Positions 25,697-35,978 of a stretch of 64,000 nt of DNA are shown here, in pieces. The stretch lies in assembly GCA_934271085.1 (NCBI GenBank), contig CAKQQU010000001.1, forward strand, positions 1-64,000, written 5' to 3'. Under the pieces are notes generated by a model, which searched no databases, had not been told where the DNA came from, and worked only from the letters and a program-made list of their open reading frames with translations. The DNA comes from an uncultured Bacillota bacterium (GTDB lineage: Bacteria > Bacillota > Dehalobacteriia > UBA4068). The number at the start of each line of letters is the position of its first letter. Within the stretch, counting starts at the first letter, position 1. The translations under genes and the position numbers were made by a program.

Positions 25697-27499
25697 CTAT
25701 TCGTTTTCCAGAGTTTTGGTCATGGCTGTAAAAATATCCAGGGCTTTTTTCAGCGGTTGGGTATCAGTCATATCTACTCCTGCCGCTTTCAGCAGATCAA
25801 TAGGATCAGCGCTGCTTCCGGAGGAAAGAAAATGCAGGTAACGGTTGCGGGCTTCTTCTGCTTTAGCCGGGTCTTCAGCCAGCAGCCCGGCGGCCAGGGC
25901 GCTGGCTGCGCAAAAGCCTGTGGCATATTTATAAACATAATAGGCTCTGTAAAAATGGGGTATGCGCATCCATTCTTTGGAAATCCGCTGGTCTACATCT
26001 ACCTGGGGCCCGAAATAATCCAGGTTAAGCTGATAATAAATCTCGTCCATCTGGCGGGCGGTCAGTGATTCGCCGTTTTGGGCCAACAGATGTATTTTCA
26101 GCTCGAATTCGGCAAACATGGTTTGGCGGAATACCGTTCCCCGGAATTCTTCCAGATAATGGTTTACCAGATAATGCATTTCGTCTTTGCTGGCAGCATT
26201 TTTCAGCAGATAATCCACAAGCAGGTTTTCATTTACCGTGCTGGCTACTTCCGCGACAAAGATGCGGTAATCGCTGTAAATATAGGGCTGATGACGGCGG
26301 GAATAAAGGGAATGCATGGAATGGCCGGCCTCATGAGCCAAAGTGAAAACGCTGCTGAGGTTCTCCTTATAGTTCAGCAATATATAGGGATCAGTGCCAT
26401 ATACTCCTGATGAATAGGCTCCGGAGCTTTTACCTTTCGTCTCATAAACATCGACCCAGCCGTTATCTATGCCTTGCCGCAGTTCTCTGGTATATTCTTC
26501 GCCCAGAGGATAAAGTGCCTTTTCTACGATATTCTTAGCTTCCTGCCAGCTAAAGGTAAGCGGTAATTCCGGATATAACGGTACATACAGATCGTACATA
26601 GCCAGCTTATCAAGTCCCAGACGGCGGCGGCGTACTTCCAGATACCGCTGAAAAGCCGGCAAATAACTGCGCACGGTGGCAATAAGCTGATGATAAACAT
26701 CCTGGGGGATATTATCCCCATCCAAAGACGCGGCCAAGGCATTTTCGTAACCCCGGGCACGGGCATAAAAGTTGTCTTTTTTTACCGAAGAACTGAGAGT
26801 GGCGCCAATGGTATTGGTATATTTGCCATAGGTATCATACAGCGCTTCATAAGCATTACGCCTTAACTGGCGGTCGGTAGATTGCAGCAGCAGAATATAA
26901 TTGCCGGAAGAAAGCTGTATGCTTTTTCCGTTGCTGTCGGTCACCTGGGGGAATTCTATATCCGCATCGGTAAGCATGGAGTAAATGGTATCAAAGCTGC
27001 CTGCCATTTCTCCTGCTCCTGCCAGCAGTTTTTCCTGATCGGGGCTGAGGGTATGGGGTCTCATCCTGGTAATATCATTGATATAGCGCCTGTATATGCC
27101 AAGATCTTCCCGTTCCAGCCAGGACTGCAGCTTTTTCTCATCCATGGCCAGTATCTCCGGGGAGAAGAAAGAGAGCAGGACAGATGCTTCCACCGCAACT
27201 GATTCAGCGGCGCTGCGCATGGCCTGCGCTGCAGGATCGCCGTTATCTTCATCCTGCCTCATAGCGGCATAGACATAGACTTTTTCGATAAGCTGGGAAA
27301 GCTTTTCGTCCCAAGTCAGAAAATCCCTTAATTTTTCGGGGCTTTCAGCCAAATGCCCCTGAAACTCCTTTGCCTGGGGAAGCAGGGATTTTATTTTTTC
27401 CAGATCAGCCTTCCAGGAAGCTTCATCTGCATATATTTTATCTATGCGCCATTTATATTCCGGGGCTATTTTATCTCTGGTAGGTATTTTATCGCTCAT
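25697..27499 (-). CDS. pepF: Oligoendopeptidase F (M3 family)
   Basis: 600 residues, the normal length of PepF, a cytosolic zinc peptidase that cuts peptides of roughly 7-17 residues. The catalytic HExxH is in [16 protein letters not shown], with the third ligand E in the helix about 28 residues downstream ([16 protein letters not shown]). The N-terminal helical M3_N part and the closing [14 protein letters not shown] are typical. The ATG at 27499 follows AGAGGA; a frame from 27526 has no ribosome site. Within the operon it sits with a dipeptidase two genes upstream, which suggests peptide use, and with larE/larC. Confidence 0.95.
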   Translation of the reverse strand: MSDKIPTRDKIAPEYKWRIDKIYADEASWKADLEKIKSLLPQAKEFQGHLAESPEKLRDFLTWDEKLSQLIEKVYVYAAMRQDEDNGDPAAQAMRSAAESVAVEASVLLSFFSPEILAMDEKKLQSWLEREDLGIYRRYINDITRMRPHTLSPDQEKLLAGAGEMAGSFDTIYSMLTDADIEFPQVTDSNGKSIQLSSGNYILLLQSTDRQLRRNAYEALYDTYGKYTNTIGATLSSSVKKDNFYARARGYENALAASLDGDNIPQDVYHQLIATVRSYLPAFQRYLEVRRRRLGLDKLAMYDLYVPLYPELPLTFSWQEAKNIVEKALYPLGEEYTRELRQGIDNGWVDVYETKGKSSGAYSSGVYGTDPYILLNYKENLSSVFTLAHEAGHSMHSLYSRRHQPYIYSDYRIFVAEVASTVNENLLVDYLLKNAASKDEMHYLVNHYLEEFRGTVFRQTMFAEFELKIHLLAQNGESLTARQMDEIYYQLNLDYFGPQVDVDQRISKEWMRIPHFYRAYYVYKYATGFCAASALAAGLLAEDPAKAEEARNRYLHFLSSGSSADPIDLLKAAGVDMTDTQPLKKALDIFTAMTKTLENE

Positions 27500-27512
27500 G
27501 GGTATCCTCTTT

Positions 27513-29621
27513 TTACTGTTGATCATTGCCGCGGGAATTTATTTTTTCCTGTATTGATTTATCTGCTTCCGCTGCCTCCGCAAAGATCCGCTCTTCCAGT
27601 GCTTTTACATTTGCCAGAATGTCTTCCAGCGAGATCGTATTCTCGCTGACTGCATCCGCAGGCTGCTGCGGTTTTGCCGCAAAGCTGTTTTCTGCAGTTG
27701 CGGTAGCCGGGGCATTGTGGACATTGGCGGCCGGATTATCATTTGATTTGCCGGTTTCCGTGTTTTCCGCAGCAGGCTGACTGCTCTCTTTGTTGGCTGC
27801 TGCCCTTTCGCAAATGGCGTTCTTGGCTTTATCGCGTTCCCGCCAGAGCCCCCTGGCAGCAGCTGCGGCATATGCATTAGCAGTGCTGGCACGATAAGCA
27901 GCTACCACATCAGGGTCGGGTTGACTATTAATAATAGGATGTGGCGTTACTGTGCTTTGCTGTGCGTATTCGCCTTTTACGGGAGCGGTGTCGCCGCTGT
28001 TATGATTCCAGAATTTTTCCTCATCTGTATTTTCTTTTTGATCCACCGGTTTTTCAGAAGCATTTTTTTCCAAATCTGCCAGCTCGTTAATGGCAGCCCC
28101 GCAAATAATGCAGAATGCAAATTCCGGCTGCAGCGGAGAGCCGCATACCGGACAGAATTTGTAGTTGTGTCCGGATCCTGCGTCTGCGATATCCTTGGGG
28201 AAATTATGTTCTTTAGTTTCTTCCGCAGGAAGGGAAGTTATGCCCGGCTCTGCTTTTGCGTCAGCATTTTCAGTCAGCGCTGAGATGGCAGCAGCATTCT
28301 GCAGTGCAGCTTCCTGTTTGGCTGCTTCTTTGGCAGCTTTGCGGCGGGCAAAAAAGCCTTTTTTATGTACAGGCTCGTCTTCTACTGCAGGCTGGGCTTC
28401 TGCTGCAGGCTCTGCCTCTGCCGCAGGCTGGGCTTCTACTGCAGGCTCTGCCTCTTCTGCAGGCTGGGCTTCTGCCGCAGGCTGGGCCTCTGCCACAGGC
28501 TGGGCCTCTGCCACAGGCTCGTCTTCTACTGCAGGTTCGGCTTCTGCTGCAGGCTCGTCTTCTACTGCAGGTTCGGCTTCTGCTGCAGGCTGGGCTTCTG
28601 CTGCAGGCTGCGCTTCTTCTGCAGGCTCGGCTTCTACTGCAGGTTCGGCTTCTGCTGCAGGCTCGTCTTCTACTGCAGGCTGGGCTTCTGCCGCAGGCTG
28701 GGCTTCCGGTTGGATGCGGGTGCCGCAGATAATACAGAAAGCACAATCAGATTCCAGACGGGCGCCGCATTCACGGCAAAGCCGTTCCGGATCATCCCGA
28801 AGGATCAGGGGCGGATCAGCTTCCTTTGTATCAGTCTCCTGCTGAGGTTCTGGATTTGTTTCAGGGGAGGTTATATCTTCGGTAACAAGGGTCTGAGCTG
28901 CTTCAGATACTTCTGCAGATTCCTCTTTATCAGAAATTTCATCGGGTATAAATTCTTCGGCGGCAGTTTGGCTGATAGTAGATCCTTCTGTATTTTCTGC
29001 GGGTTTTTCCTGCACGGGGTATTCGACTATAGCCGGTTCCTGCCAGAAATTATAAGCAGGAGCTGCCATTATTTTTTCCAGATCAAGGCTGTCCTTGTCG
29101 TCTGCATCCGGAGTTTCTTCCGCCTCGGCCGGTTCATTGTCAATATTTTCCTGTTCTGGGGAAGCTGTGGCGCTGGGTTCATTCGAAAAAACTTCGGTGG
29201 TATCTTCCTGCAGAATAGTGTTTTCCTGTGTGATATTTATATCAGACGTCTCTTCCTGGGGCTCATGCTCCATAGCCAAATCTTCCAAGGCTATTCTTTG
29301 CAGATCCGGAATAACTGTGGTAGTGCCCATTATATCCTGCTCGGTATTGTTTTCTTCGGGAGTGTTGTCGGCAGAATCTCCTGATTTTGTCAGTTCGCTG
29401 TTGACAAAAGCGGCTATTTCCGCTCTTTCCTCATCGGATTTGGCGTTTTGATAAAGGCTGATTATGGCCGGATCGCCATATTCTTCCACAGCCTTTTCCC
29501 ATTGATATCGGGGGGAGGCTGCCAGTTCCTTTTGCCCGGCCTTTTTAAAAAGGGCCAGCAACAGGATAATGGCAAGGATTCCGATTACCAGATAGATCAC
29601 AGGAAGTAAGAAATTTAACAT
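27513..29621 (-). CDS. Membrane-anchored double zinc-ribbon protein with acidic hexapeptide repeats
   Basis: 702 residues. One N-terminal membrane helix (about 3-25, [20 protein letters not shown]), an acidic Glu/Thr/Ser-rich stretch (about 60-270), a first zinc ribbon (LCRECG...CIICG, about 278-297), then about 19 degenerate six-residue units of the [12 protein letters not shown] type (about 305-418), a basic patch [16 protein letters not shown], a second zinc ribbon (FCPVCG...CIICG, about 488-507), and a Gln/Asn/Ala-rich C-terminus ending in a coiled coil (about 668-702). GGAGGT precedes the ATG. I do not recognise a function; the repeats look like a flexible spacer between two metal-binding modules. 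Lies between the Sapep gene and pepF. Confidence 0.8.
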   Translation of the reverse strand: MLNFLLPVIYLVIGILAIILLLALFKKAGQKELAASPRYQWEKAVEEYGDPAIISLYQNAKSDEERAEIAAFVNSELTKSGDSADNTPEENNTEQDIMGTTTVIPDLQRIALEDLAMEHEPQEETSDINITQENTILQEDTTEVFSNEPSATASPEQENIDNEPAEAEETPDADDKDSLDLEKIMAAPAYNFWQEPAIVEYPVQEKPAENTEGSTISQTAAEEFIPDEISDKEESAEVSEAAQTLVTEDITSPETNPEPQQETDTKEADPPLILRDDPERLCRECGARLESDCAFCIICGTRIQPEAQPAAEAQPAVEDEPAAEAEPAVEAEPAEEAQPAAEAQPAAEAEPAVEDEPAAEAEPAVEDEPVAEAQPVAEAQPAAEAQPAEEAEPAVEAQPAAEAEPAAEAQPAVEDEPVHKKGFFARRKAAKEAAKQEAALQNAAAISALTENADAKAEPGITSLPAEETKEHNFPKDIADAGSGHNYKFCPVCGSPLQPEFAFCIICGAAINELADLEKNASEKPVDQKENTDEEKFWNHNSGDTAPVKGEYAQQSTVTPHPIINSQPDPDVVAAYRASTANAYAAAAARGLWRERDKAKNAICERAAANKESSQPAAENTETGKSNDNPAANVHNAPATATAENSFAAKPQQPADAVSENTISLEDILANVKALEERIFAEAAEADKSIQEKINSRGNDQQ
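28372..28712 (-). repeat. Coding hexapeptide repeats (18-bp units)
   Basis: About 19 tandem, imperfect 18-bp units inside the zinc-ribbon gene, encoding AEAQPA-, AEAEPA-, VEDEPA- and VEAEPA-like hexapeptides. In-frame units of this kind expand and contract readily, so length is likely to vary between strains. Confidence 0.9.
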
Positions 29622-29655
29622 AATAGACCTCCGTTATGTTGGATTGCAATAGGAA

Positions 29656-31053
29656 TTATTTGGCCAGCAGCCAGATGGCCCGGGCATATATTTTGGCCGC
29701 ATCTATAAAATCTTTCTTGCTTATATACTCATTGGCCTGATGGCAAAGTTTGGGAGTATGCTCAAATTCCGGACCAAAGGCCAGAAAACCGCTGAGCTCT
29801 TTGGCATAGGTGCCGCCGCCTATTACTTTAGGCTGGGAAAAGTCACCGGTATAGTCGCGGTATGCCTTTAACAGCACTTCCGCTGTAAAGTCGTCTTTCC
29901 CGGCATATAGAGGGTCGGCGCTGTTGATTATGCCAAGCTGCATGTTTTCTTTTTCCGCCAGCCTGGAAACTGCTTCCAGATAATGCTTTTTACTGTGAGT
30001 TACGGGGAAGCGCATATCACAGGTCAAACAGGCGGTGCCTTCAGAAATATGCAGAACGGAAGGTATCAGGGTCAGGATGCTGGCATCATCCGCTGCTTTA
30101 AGCCCCATGCTTTCACCGTAACTGTCATCTGCCAGCAGTCTGTCCAGCTGTTGCAGATAAGAGGCAGCGCCGTCGGGGGCCAGAGGAAGTTTGGCAAGAT
30201 AATGGACCAGCATAGCCAGGGCATTGCGTCCATCCTCCGGCATGGAGGCATGGGCTGCCTTGCCCAGGGCGGTAACGGTAATGATATCGCCATTTTTTTC
30301 TATATTGATATTTTCCGCCGGAGCGGGGATTTCCGCAGTCGGTGCCTGCAGTACCGCCTTGGCAGATCCGGGTACGATATTGGTAACGCTGCCGCTGTCA
30401 AAACTCAGCAGATTAAGGCCTGGGGATAGATTATTATCCCATTTTGCGGATAAGGTGAATTGGCATATGCCCTTTTCTCCCACGATAAGGGGGAATTCAG
30501 CATCCGGGGAAAAGCCGTATTTGGGAGGTTGGTATTTGCTTAAATAGTATTCTATGCAGCGGCAGCCGGATTCCTCATTGCAGCCGTACATAAAGCTGAC
30601 TGTTTTGTTCAGGGGTATGCCTGCTTCCCTCAGGGCTATCCCGGCATAAAGAGCTGCTATCAGCGGCCCCTTATCATCCAGGGCGCCCCGGCCGTAAATG
30701 CGGTCTTCTTTTACTGTCGGTTCAAAAGGCGGGTTATCCCATTCCTCGGCAGCCGCAGGTACCACATCCACATGGGCAAGTACGCCGATATTTTCCTCGG
30801 TTGCTCCTTTCATATCGGCTATACCTACATATCCGTCAATATTGCGGCAATCCAGCCCCAGTTTTTTGCTGATATCCAGCGCTGTGATCAGTGCCTCGTG
30901 GACATTTTTGCCAAAAGGCATGCCTTCTCCGGCCGGAGCATCCTCTACGCTGGGGCAGGCTATCAATGCCAGCAGATCCCTTTCCATTTGGGGATAGCTT
31001 GCCTCTATCAGTTCATCAACTTTGCGGAAATCTATCATTTTATTATCATCCAT
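29656..31053 (-). CDS. Sapep/PepV-type M20 dipeptidase
   Basis: 465 residues, M20 metallopeptidase family that cleaves dipeptides (PepV/Sapep, Mn or Zn dependent). The first metal ligand is in IGVLAHVDVVPA (about 84), the bridging Asp in IYGRGALDDKGP (about 117), and Glu ligands in MYGCNEESGCRC (about 150). The lid domain lies at about 185-390. Final metal His is in FGPEFEHTPKLCHQANEY. GAGGAAA precedes the ATG. It heads a string of six minus-strand genes (gaps of roughly 34, 13, 0, overlap and 60 bases) that runs to the terminator at 22908-22943. Confidence 0.9.
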   Translation of the reverse strand: MDDNKMIDFRKVDELIEASYPQMERDLLALIACPSVEDAPAGEGMPFGKNVHEALITALDISKKLGLDCRNIDGYVGIADMKGATEENIGVLAHVDVVPAAAEEWDNPPFEPTVKEDRIYGRGALDDKGPLIAALYAGIALREAGIPLNKTVSFMYGCNEESGCRCIEYYLSKYQPPKYGFSPDAEFPLIVGEKGICQFTLSAKWDNNLSPGLNLLSFDSGSVTNIVPGSAKAVLQAPTAEIPAPAENINIEKNGDIITVTALGKAAHASMPEDGRNALAMLVHYLAKLPLAPDGAASYLQQLDRLLADDSYGESMGLKAADDASILTLIPSVLHISEGTACLTCDMRFPVTHSKKHYLEAVSRLAEKENMQLGIINSADPLYAGKDDFTAEVLLKAYRDYTGDFSQPKVIGGGTYAKELSGFLAFGPEFEHTPKLCHQANEYISKKDFIDAAKIYARAIWLLAK

Positions 31054-31274
31054 GTAAAGTTTCCTCGAAGAAATATATATTTACACTAATCTTATTTTAT
31101 TCTAGGAAAGTCCTGTTCTTCCTTTTTTTATTCCTATATAGGCAATTTATCCGGCAGCTTTTAGCAGGGTAGCTGATAATGGCGGAAAAGAGGATTTTTA
31201 TAATGGCGGGCGAAAACAATAATACTTTTATTATTGGGTATTTATTGGGTAATAAGCGGAGTGGAGGAGATAAA

Positions 31275-32006
31275 TTGACTGATATTATCAGCGGCAGGAA
31301 TGCCGTACTTGAGGCTCTGAAAGCCGGCCTTACTATAAATAAGGTGATGATAGCCGAAAATATAGACGGGAACTTTGCCGGGACGGTAATGCGGCTTTGC
31401 CGGGAAAACCATATTCCCGTACGCAGGCTGCCCAAGGCTAAGCTTAATCAGATAGCCGGACCGGATAACAGAGGTGTTGCCGCCGAGCTGGCCGCTATGG
31501 ATTATGCTTCCATTCAGGATATACTGGACTCTGCCGCCTCTGCCGGCGAACCGCCGCTGGTGGTATTGCTGGACGGGATCGAAGACCCGCATAATCTGGG
31601 TGCTATTATCCGCAGCGCTTATTGCCTTGGGGCCCATGGCGTGGTGATAGGTTCCCGCAGGGCTGCTCAGGTAAATGAAACAGTTATGAAAACTTCTGCC
31701 GGCGCCGCGGCTTTGCTGCCTGTGGCCAGGGTAAATAATCTTAATCAGGCGCTGGATGAGCTGAAAAACAAAGGATGCTGGGCAGCTGCCATTGATATGG
31801 ACGGGGAATCCCTGTGGAAAAGCGATCTTAGCGGAGGTCTGGTGCTGGTAATGGGCAGCGAGGGCGCGGGTATATCGCCGCTGCTTAAGCGTAATTGCGA
31901 TATGGTAATCAGTATACCTATGCAGCGGAAGGAAATAGGCAGCCTGAATGTAAGCAATGCCGCGGCTTTGCTCTTATGTGAGGCTGCCCGTCAAAAAATG
32001 CGCTGA
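31275..32006 (+). CDS. rlmB: 23S rRNA (guanosine-2'-O)-methyltransferase RlmB
   Basis: 243 residues from a TTG start at 31275. I prefer TTG because GGAGGAG lies at ideal spacing before it and the length then equals that of RlmB; the in-frame ATG at 31179 has no ribosome site and adds 32 residues with no family match. The N-terminal L30e-like domain (ISGRNAVLEALKAG, about 4-17) binds RNA. SPOUT motifs are DGIEDPHNLGAIIRSAYCLG, VLVMGSEGAGIS and ISIPMQRKEIGSLNVSNAAA. It methylates G2251 of 23S rRNA. In Bacillus rlmB lies next to sigH; here the two are about 25 kb apart. Confidence 0.92.
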   Translation: MTDIISGRNAVLEALKAGLTINKVMIAENIDGNFAGTVMRLCRENHIPVRRLPKAKLNQIAGPDNRGVAAELAAMDYASIQDILDSAASAGEPPLVVLLDGIEDPHNLGAIIRSAYCLGAHGVVIGSRRAAQVNETVMKTSAGAAALLPVARVNNLNQALDELKNKGCWAAAIDMDGESLWKSDLSGGLVLVMGSEGAGISPLLKRNCDMVISIPMQRKEIGSLNVSNAAALLLCEAARQKMR

Positions 32007-32091
32007 GCAGCCAAAGTTTCGATCAGCGTCAAACATCTTTGGTTTAACCGGGATAGTAAAATTATTGTATATGTTCATATAAAATAAAACC

Positions 32092-32121
32092 TTGCTATTT
32101 ACTGCACTTGAGTAGTATAAT
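32092..32121 (+). promoter_or_regulatory. Predicted promoter of ilvE
   Basis: TTGCTA and TATAAT with an 18-base spacer, ending about 40 bases before the ilvE ATG. The leader is too short for a T-box. Confidence 0.65.
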
Positions 32122-32163
32122 AACAAATAATATTCTTAAGCTTATATGCAAGGAGGCAACATT

Positions 32164-33228
32164 ATGGATATCAAAATCACCAGGACAACCGCGCCGAAAA
32201 CAAAACCAAATGGTGAGGATCTGACCTTTGGCTCTGTTTTTACCGACCATATGTTCCTAATGGACTATACTGAGGGCGAAGGATGGCATGATGCCCGTAT
32301 AGTGCCCTTTGCCGATATTGCTTTGCATCCGGCGGCAGTAGTGCTGCATTACGGAGTAGAAATTTTTGAAGGAATGAAAGCCTACAATGCTCCTGACGGC
32401 CGCCTGCTGCTGTTCCGTCCTGATGCCAATGGACGCCGCATGAATAATTCCGGAGCGCGTCTGTTAATACCCGAGATTCCTGTGGATGATTTTGTGGAGG
32501 CTGTTAAAGCTCTGGTATCAATTGACAGAGATTGGGTACCCCGCCGTCAGGATCAGAGCCTGTATATCCGCCCCTTTACCTTTGCCACCCAGCCTCATCT
32601 GGGCGTATCCCGCTCCAATACCTATACTTTCTGCATTATCCTTTCACCGGTGGGCGCTTATTATCCCGAGGGTCTGGATCCGGTCAAGATCTATATCGAG
32701 GACGATTATGCCCGTTCCGTCAAGGGCGGTACCGGTTATATCAAATGCGGCGGCAATTATGCCGGCAGCCTGGCAGCTCAGTATAAAGCCAAACAGTTTG
32801 GTTATTCTCAGGTACTGTGGCTGGACGGAGCCGAAAAGAAATATATCGATGAAGTGGGTACGATGAATGTTATGTTCGTTATCGGCGATGAAGTTATCAC
32901 TCCCGAGCTTTCCGGTACCATCCTGCCGGGAATTACCCGCGACAGCATTCTTACTATGCTGCGGGATTGGGGCGTAAAAGCTACCGAGCGCCGCATTACC
33001 CTGGATGAGCTGCAAAAAGCCGCCAAGGATGGCACCCTGCGGGAAGCTTTTGGCGTAGGTACTGCCGCCGTTATTTCGCCTATCGGCGAATTCAATATCC
33101 ACGGCGTAAAGTATACTGTGGGCAATGGCGGTATCGGCCTGCTCTCCCAGAAGATATACAATGCTCTCACTGATATACAGTGGGGCCGTACTGAGGATAA
33201 ATACGGCTGGACTGTGGAAGTTAAATAG
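32164..33228 (+). CDS. ilvE: Branched-chain amino-acid aminotransferase
   Basis: 354 residues, class IV PLP aminotransferase that makes leucine, isoleucine and valine from their 2-oxo acids with glutamate. The PLP lysine is in GGTGYIKCGGNYAGSLAAQ; VLHYGVEIFEGMKAYN and DGRLLLFRPDANGRRMNNS are typical of the long eukaryote-like BCAT subtype. EVGTMNVMFVIGDEVITP and LPGITRDSIL complete the PLP-phosphate site. AAGGAGG sets the start at the ATG at 32164. It forms a single-gene unit with a predicted promoter before it and a terminator after. Confidence 0.96.
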   Translation: MDIKITRTTAPKTKPNGEDLTFGSVFTDHMFLMDYTEGEGWHDARIVPFADIALHPAAVVLHYGVEIFEGMKAYNAPDGRLLLFRPDANGRRMNNSGARLLIPEIPVDDFVEAVKALVSIDRDWVPRRQDQSLYIRPFTFATQPHLGVSRSNTYTFCIILSPVGAYYPEGLDPVKIYIEDDYARSVKGGTGYIKCGGNYAGSLAAQYKAKQFGYSQVLWLDGAEKKYIDEVGTMNVMFVIGDEVITPELSGTILPGITRDSILTMLRDWGVKATERRITLDELQKAAKDGTLREAFGVGTAAVISPIGEFNIHGVKYTVGNGGIGLLSQKIYNALTDIQWGRTEDKYGWTVEVK

Positions 33229-33243
33229 TTTTTGTTTTAAAGC

Positions 33244-33280
33244 AAGCGCCTTTGCCAATATGCAGAGGCGCTTTTCTTTT
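33244..33280 (+). terminator. Rho-independent terminator of ilvE
   Basis: 8-bp stem AAGCGCCT/AGGCGCTT, 14-base loop, then TTTTCTTTT. Confidence 0.82.
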
Positions 33281-33493
33281 CCGGCATTTTTCATGCTTGA
33301 TAAATCGTTTAAGGCAGAGCCAGGCCAAAAGCTTATTGGTATGGCCTCGCTGCGCTGATGATCATGGTAGCTAACTGTGGATTGCTTTTTAGGGCTGAAG
33401 CCATGGCGGCTGCCATGATGATTTTACCAGCAATAGCGGCAATAGCTTTTTACTATAGGCAGGGTAATAGCGGCAGCTGTAATAAAGGTAAAT
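33281..33493. other. Intergenic stretch, no supported gene
   Basis: Between two terminators. A 45-codon frame (33358-33495) would give a short hydrophobic, Ala/Met-rich peptide and stops exactly at the next hairpin, but has no ribosome site, so I do not call it a gene. Confidence 0.4.
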
Positions 33494-33524
33494 AAATAAG
33501 CACCAGCTTAGCTGGTGCTTATTT
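33494..33524. terminator. Bidirectional rho-independent terminator
   Basis: Perfect 14-bp inverted repeat (AAATAAGCACCAGC and complement) with a TTA loop. On the minus strand it ends the aminotransferase gene at 33549. Confidence 0.9.
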
Positions 33525-33548
33525 GTGTATGTGCCAAAGCACAGGTTT

Positions 33549-34661
33549 TTATTTGAGTATATCTTTTACAGCGTTCATCAGGGTATCTACATTATAGGGC
33601 TGGGCATTGTATCCCATAAAGCCTACCCGGATGATCTTGCCTTCAAGAGCGCCCAGTCCTACGCCGATCTCAATATTGTACTCATTGAGCAGGCGGTCAT
33701 GGAGCATGGTGGGGTCAATGCCCTCTGGTAGAGTGATGGCGTTGACCATGGGCATTTGCGCGGAAGGTTCTACCAGCATACCCCAGCCCAGCTCTTCCAC
33801 AGCGGCTACCAGCTGATCGTGGACTGCATAGTGACGGGCAAATACCTTTTCCGGGCCTTCCTCGAAAATATTGTACAGTCCCTGATAAAGGCTGTATATC
33901 ATATTAATGGGCGCGGTATGATGATAAACGCGTTTGGTGCCGCCCCAATAGCCCATCAGCTGGGAAACATCCATATACCAGTCGCCTACCGGTTTTTTGC
34001 GTTTGCTCATCATATCCATGGCTTTAGGGGAGAAGGTGATGGGAGCCAGGCCGGGAGGGCAGGAAAGGCATTTCTGGGAGCCGGAATAGCATATATCGAT
34101 ACCCCATTGGTCTACCATCAGGGGGCAGCCGCCCATGGTGGGAACCGCGTCTACCAGAAAAATGGTATCGGTATCCTTCAGCAGGCCGCCGATCTCCGGC
34201 ACAGGATTGAGCACGCCGGTAGAGGTCTCGCCGTAAATCATGCCCACCACTTTGTAATGGCGTTTTTTCAGTTCTGCTTCTACAACCTCGGTGCGTACAG
34301 GTTCGCCCCAGGGAAATTCCAGCACAGTCAGATCAGCTTCCAGGCGGCGGGCCATTTCAGACATACGTTCGCTGAAAACGCCGTTTTGCAGGATCAGCAC
34401 CGGATCTCCGGGTTCTACGCTGTTGGCAAAAGCTGCCGCCATACCGCCGCTGCCGCTGGTGGAAAGAGGTACGGTCAGTTGGTTATCAGTGTTCATAAGC
34501 TGCTGCAAAAATTCCTTGACCCCATCCATGACCTTAATGAAATAAGGATGCATATGGCCAAGGATAGGTGCAGCCAGGGCGTGATAGGTTGCGGGTGCTA
34601 TATTGCTGGGGCCTGCGCCCAACAGTAAGGTGTTCGGTAGTTCGTTCATCAGATTTTTCAT
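33549..34661 (-). CDS. Class V aminotransferase (alanine-glyoxylate/serine-pyruvate type)
   Basis: 370 residues from the ATG at 34661. PLP enzyme of the alanine:glyoxylate or serine:pyruvate aminotransferase group. Motifs are LLGAGPSNIAPATYHALAAP at the N-terminus, the STSGSGGMAAAFAN phosphate loop, YGETSTGVLNP, VDAVPTMGGCPLMVDQWGID with the PLP-ring Asp, and the Schiff-base lysine in SGSQKCLSCPPGLAP. The last part (GLGALEGKIIRVGFMGYNA) is normal. Members are used in glycine/serine and C2 metabolism or, in some species, in 2-aminoethylphosphonate or taurine pathways; nothing nearby selects among these. It has its own strong promoter and a strong terminator. A carrier gene lies just upstream. 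Confidence 0.9.
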   Translation of the reverse strand: MKNLMNELPNTLLLGAGPSNIAPATYHALAAPILGHMHPYFIKVMDGVKEFLQQLMNTDNQLTVPLSTSGSGGMAAAFANSVEPGDPVLILQNGVFSERMSEMARRLEADLTVLEFPWGEPVRTEVVEAELKKRHYKVVGMIYGETSTGVLNPVPEIGGLLKDTDTIFLVDAVPTMGGCPLMVDQWGIDICYSGSQKCLSCPPGLAPITFSPKAMDMMSKRKKPVGDWYMDVSQLMGYWGGTKRVYHHTAPINMIYSLYQGLYNIFEEGPEKVFARHYAVHDQLVAAVEELGWGMLVEPSAQMPMVNAITLPEGIDPTMLHDRLLNEYNIEIGVGLGALEGKIIRVGFMGYNAQPYNVDTLMNAVKDILK

Positions 34662-34765
34662 AGGTGATTCCTGCCTTTCTAAGGTAATAAGCAATGCTTG
34701 CTTTGACAATTTATTTCGGCGGTAGGCCGCAAAAATTCAGGAAAATTCAAAAAAAATTAAAATTT

Positions 34766-34794
34766 ATTGTATCAGTAATAGCATAAATTGTCAA
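34766..34794 (-). promoter_or_regulatory. Strong predicted sigma-A promoter of the class V aminotransferase gene
   Basis: On the minus strand consensus TTGACA and TACAAT are 17 bases apart, leaving a leader of about 100 bases before the ATG at 34661. Confidence 0.78.
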
Positions 34795-34809
34795 ATATTT
34801 TGTATCCGG

Positions 34810-35745
34810 TCAGATAATGGAAAGCAAACGCAGTATATACACTATCAAAAACAGGCTGCCCATAGCAAAGGTGTTGGTAAAGGCTATTATCATACCTGAA
34901 AGTTTGGCGTCCGCACCCATCTGATAGGCCATGGGGAAGCAGGATACCGCGGATGGGGAAGCAAAGGCTACCAAGCATAGTATCATATCTATACCCCGGA
35001 ATCCCAGCAAATAAGCTATGGGCAAAAAGACCAGAGGGATAAAAAGGACTTTGATAAGGGAAGCCGTTATGGAGCGGGGGATATTGGCATCCCCGTGTTT
35101 GAAGCTGATGGATGCGCCCAGCGTAAGCAGAGAAAGGGGCAGCGCCATATCTCCCATCATGTTTATGGGGGAGCGCAGCAGATCCGGCAGCTTGAACCCT
35201 ACAGCAGCCAGTATCAGGCCCAAAGTTGTGGATATGATGACAGGGTTGGTGATAAGGCTTTTAAGTATATGATGCTCGGCCGTTCCTTTTGTGGCTTCTG
35301 CCAGAACCAGTACGCTGAGGATATTATACAGCGGCCCAACAAAGCAAAGAAGCATGGAAGCCTTAGCCAGAGCAGGCGCGCCGCCCATGGAATCGATCAG
35401 GGCAAATCCGATTATCAGATAATTACTGCGGAACGCCCCCTGAATGAAAGCAGTCCATTCCCGCGGGTCCTTGATGATGCCGGGGGTGATGAGCCGCAGT
35501 ATCAATACGGTCAACAGTGTTACCCCTACTACAAATATTATCAGCTTGGGGTCAAAGGTATCATCGATGCTGGCATCTATTATATTGGGAAAGACCATGC
35601 AGGGAATGGCCACGGTGAAGGTGATCTTGGTGCCGATCTTGATAAAATTATCATTAATAATTCCGATATGATTGAGAAAATATCCCAGCGCCATCACCAG
35701 AAAAATAGGAAAAACAGCATTAAAGCTGAATAGGAAAGCGTCCAA
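34810..35745 (-). CDS. AEC-family (auxin efflux carrier-like) transporter
   Basis: 311 residues with about ten membrane helices, the AEC fold used by bacterial malate or other small-organic-acid carriers. Family marks include FPIFLVMALGYFLNHIGII at the start, FRSNYLIIGFALIDS, and the C-terminal LVAFASPSAVSCFPMAYQMG with the helix break. It starts at TTG (35745) after GGAGGT. Substrate is unknown; being next to an aminotransferase suggests a 2-oxo or amino acid, as inference only. The next gene downstream has its own promoter, so co-transcription is uncertain. Confidence 0.86.
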   Translation of the reverse strand: MDAFLFSFNAVFPIFLVMALGYFLNHIGIINDNFIKIGTKITFTVAIPCMVFPNIIDASIDDTFDPKLIIFVVGVTLLTVLILRLITPGIIKDPREWTAFIQGAFRSNYLIIGFALIDSMGGAPALAKASMLLCFVGPLYNILSVLVLAEATKGTAEHHILKSLITNPVIISTTLGLILAAVGFKLPDLLRSPINMMGDMALPLSLLTLGASISFKHGDANIPRSITASLIKVLFIPLVFLPIAYLLGFRGIDMILCLVAFASPSAVSCFPMAYQMGADAKLSGMIIAFTNTFAMGSLFLIVYILRLLSII

Positions 35746-35978
35746 AATATTACCTCCGCAAAACCTGGATATCTATTTTTTATATATTTTAACATTATAT
35801 TAGTAATGGAACAACAAAAACAGCCATAAATAATTGCTTTGTAAGGGATTTTCTTTTGGGTTTGGCAATCGCTGCCCTTTATTTTCTGACAGCTGTTTGT
35901 TATACTAATGATATATATTTCTGCCATCCGATATATCAATATGGTTTTCTGCAAATTGCGGAAGAAAGTGAGTGGTTT

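Noticed and set aside
28165..29384. Repetitive plus-strand frames over the zinc-ribbon protein (Ala/Ser-rich and Leu/Cys-rich products)
   Set aside because: They are alternate readings of the 18-bp repeat array; the minus-strand frame has the membrane helix, both zinc ribbons and a ribosome site.
33358..33495. 45-codon hydrophobic frame ending exactly at a hairpin
   Set aside because: No ribosome site, and the hairpin is better explained as the terminator of the minus-strand aminotransferase gene.
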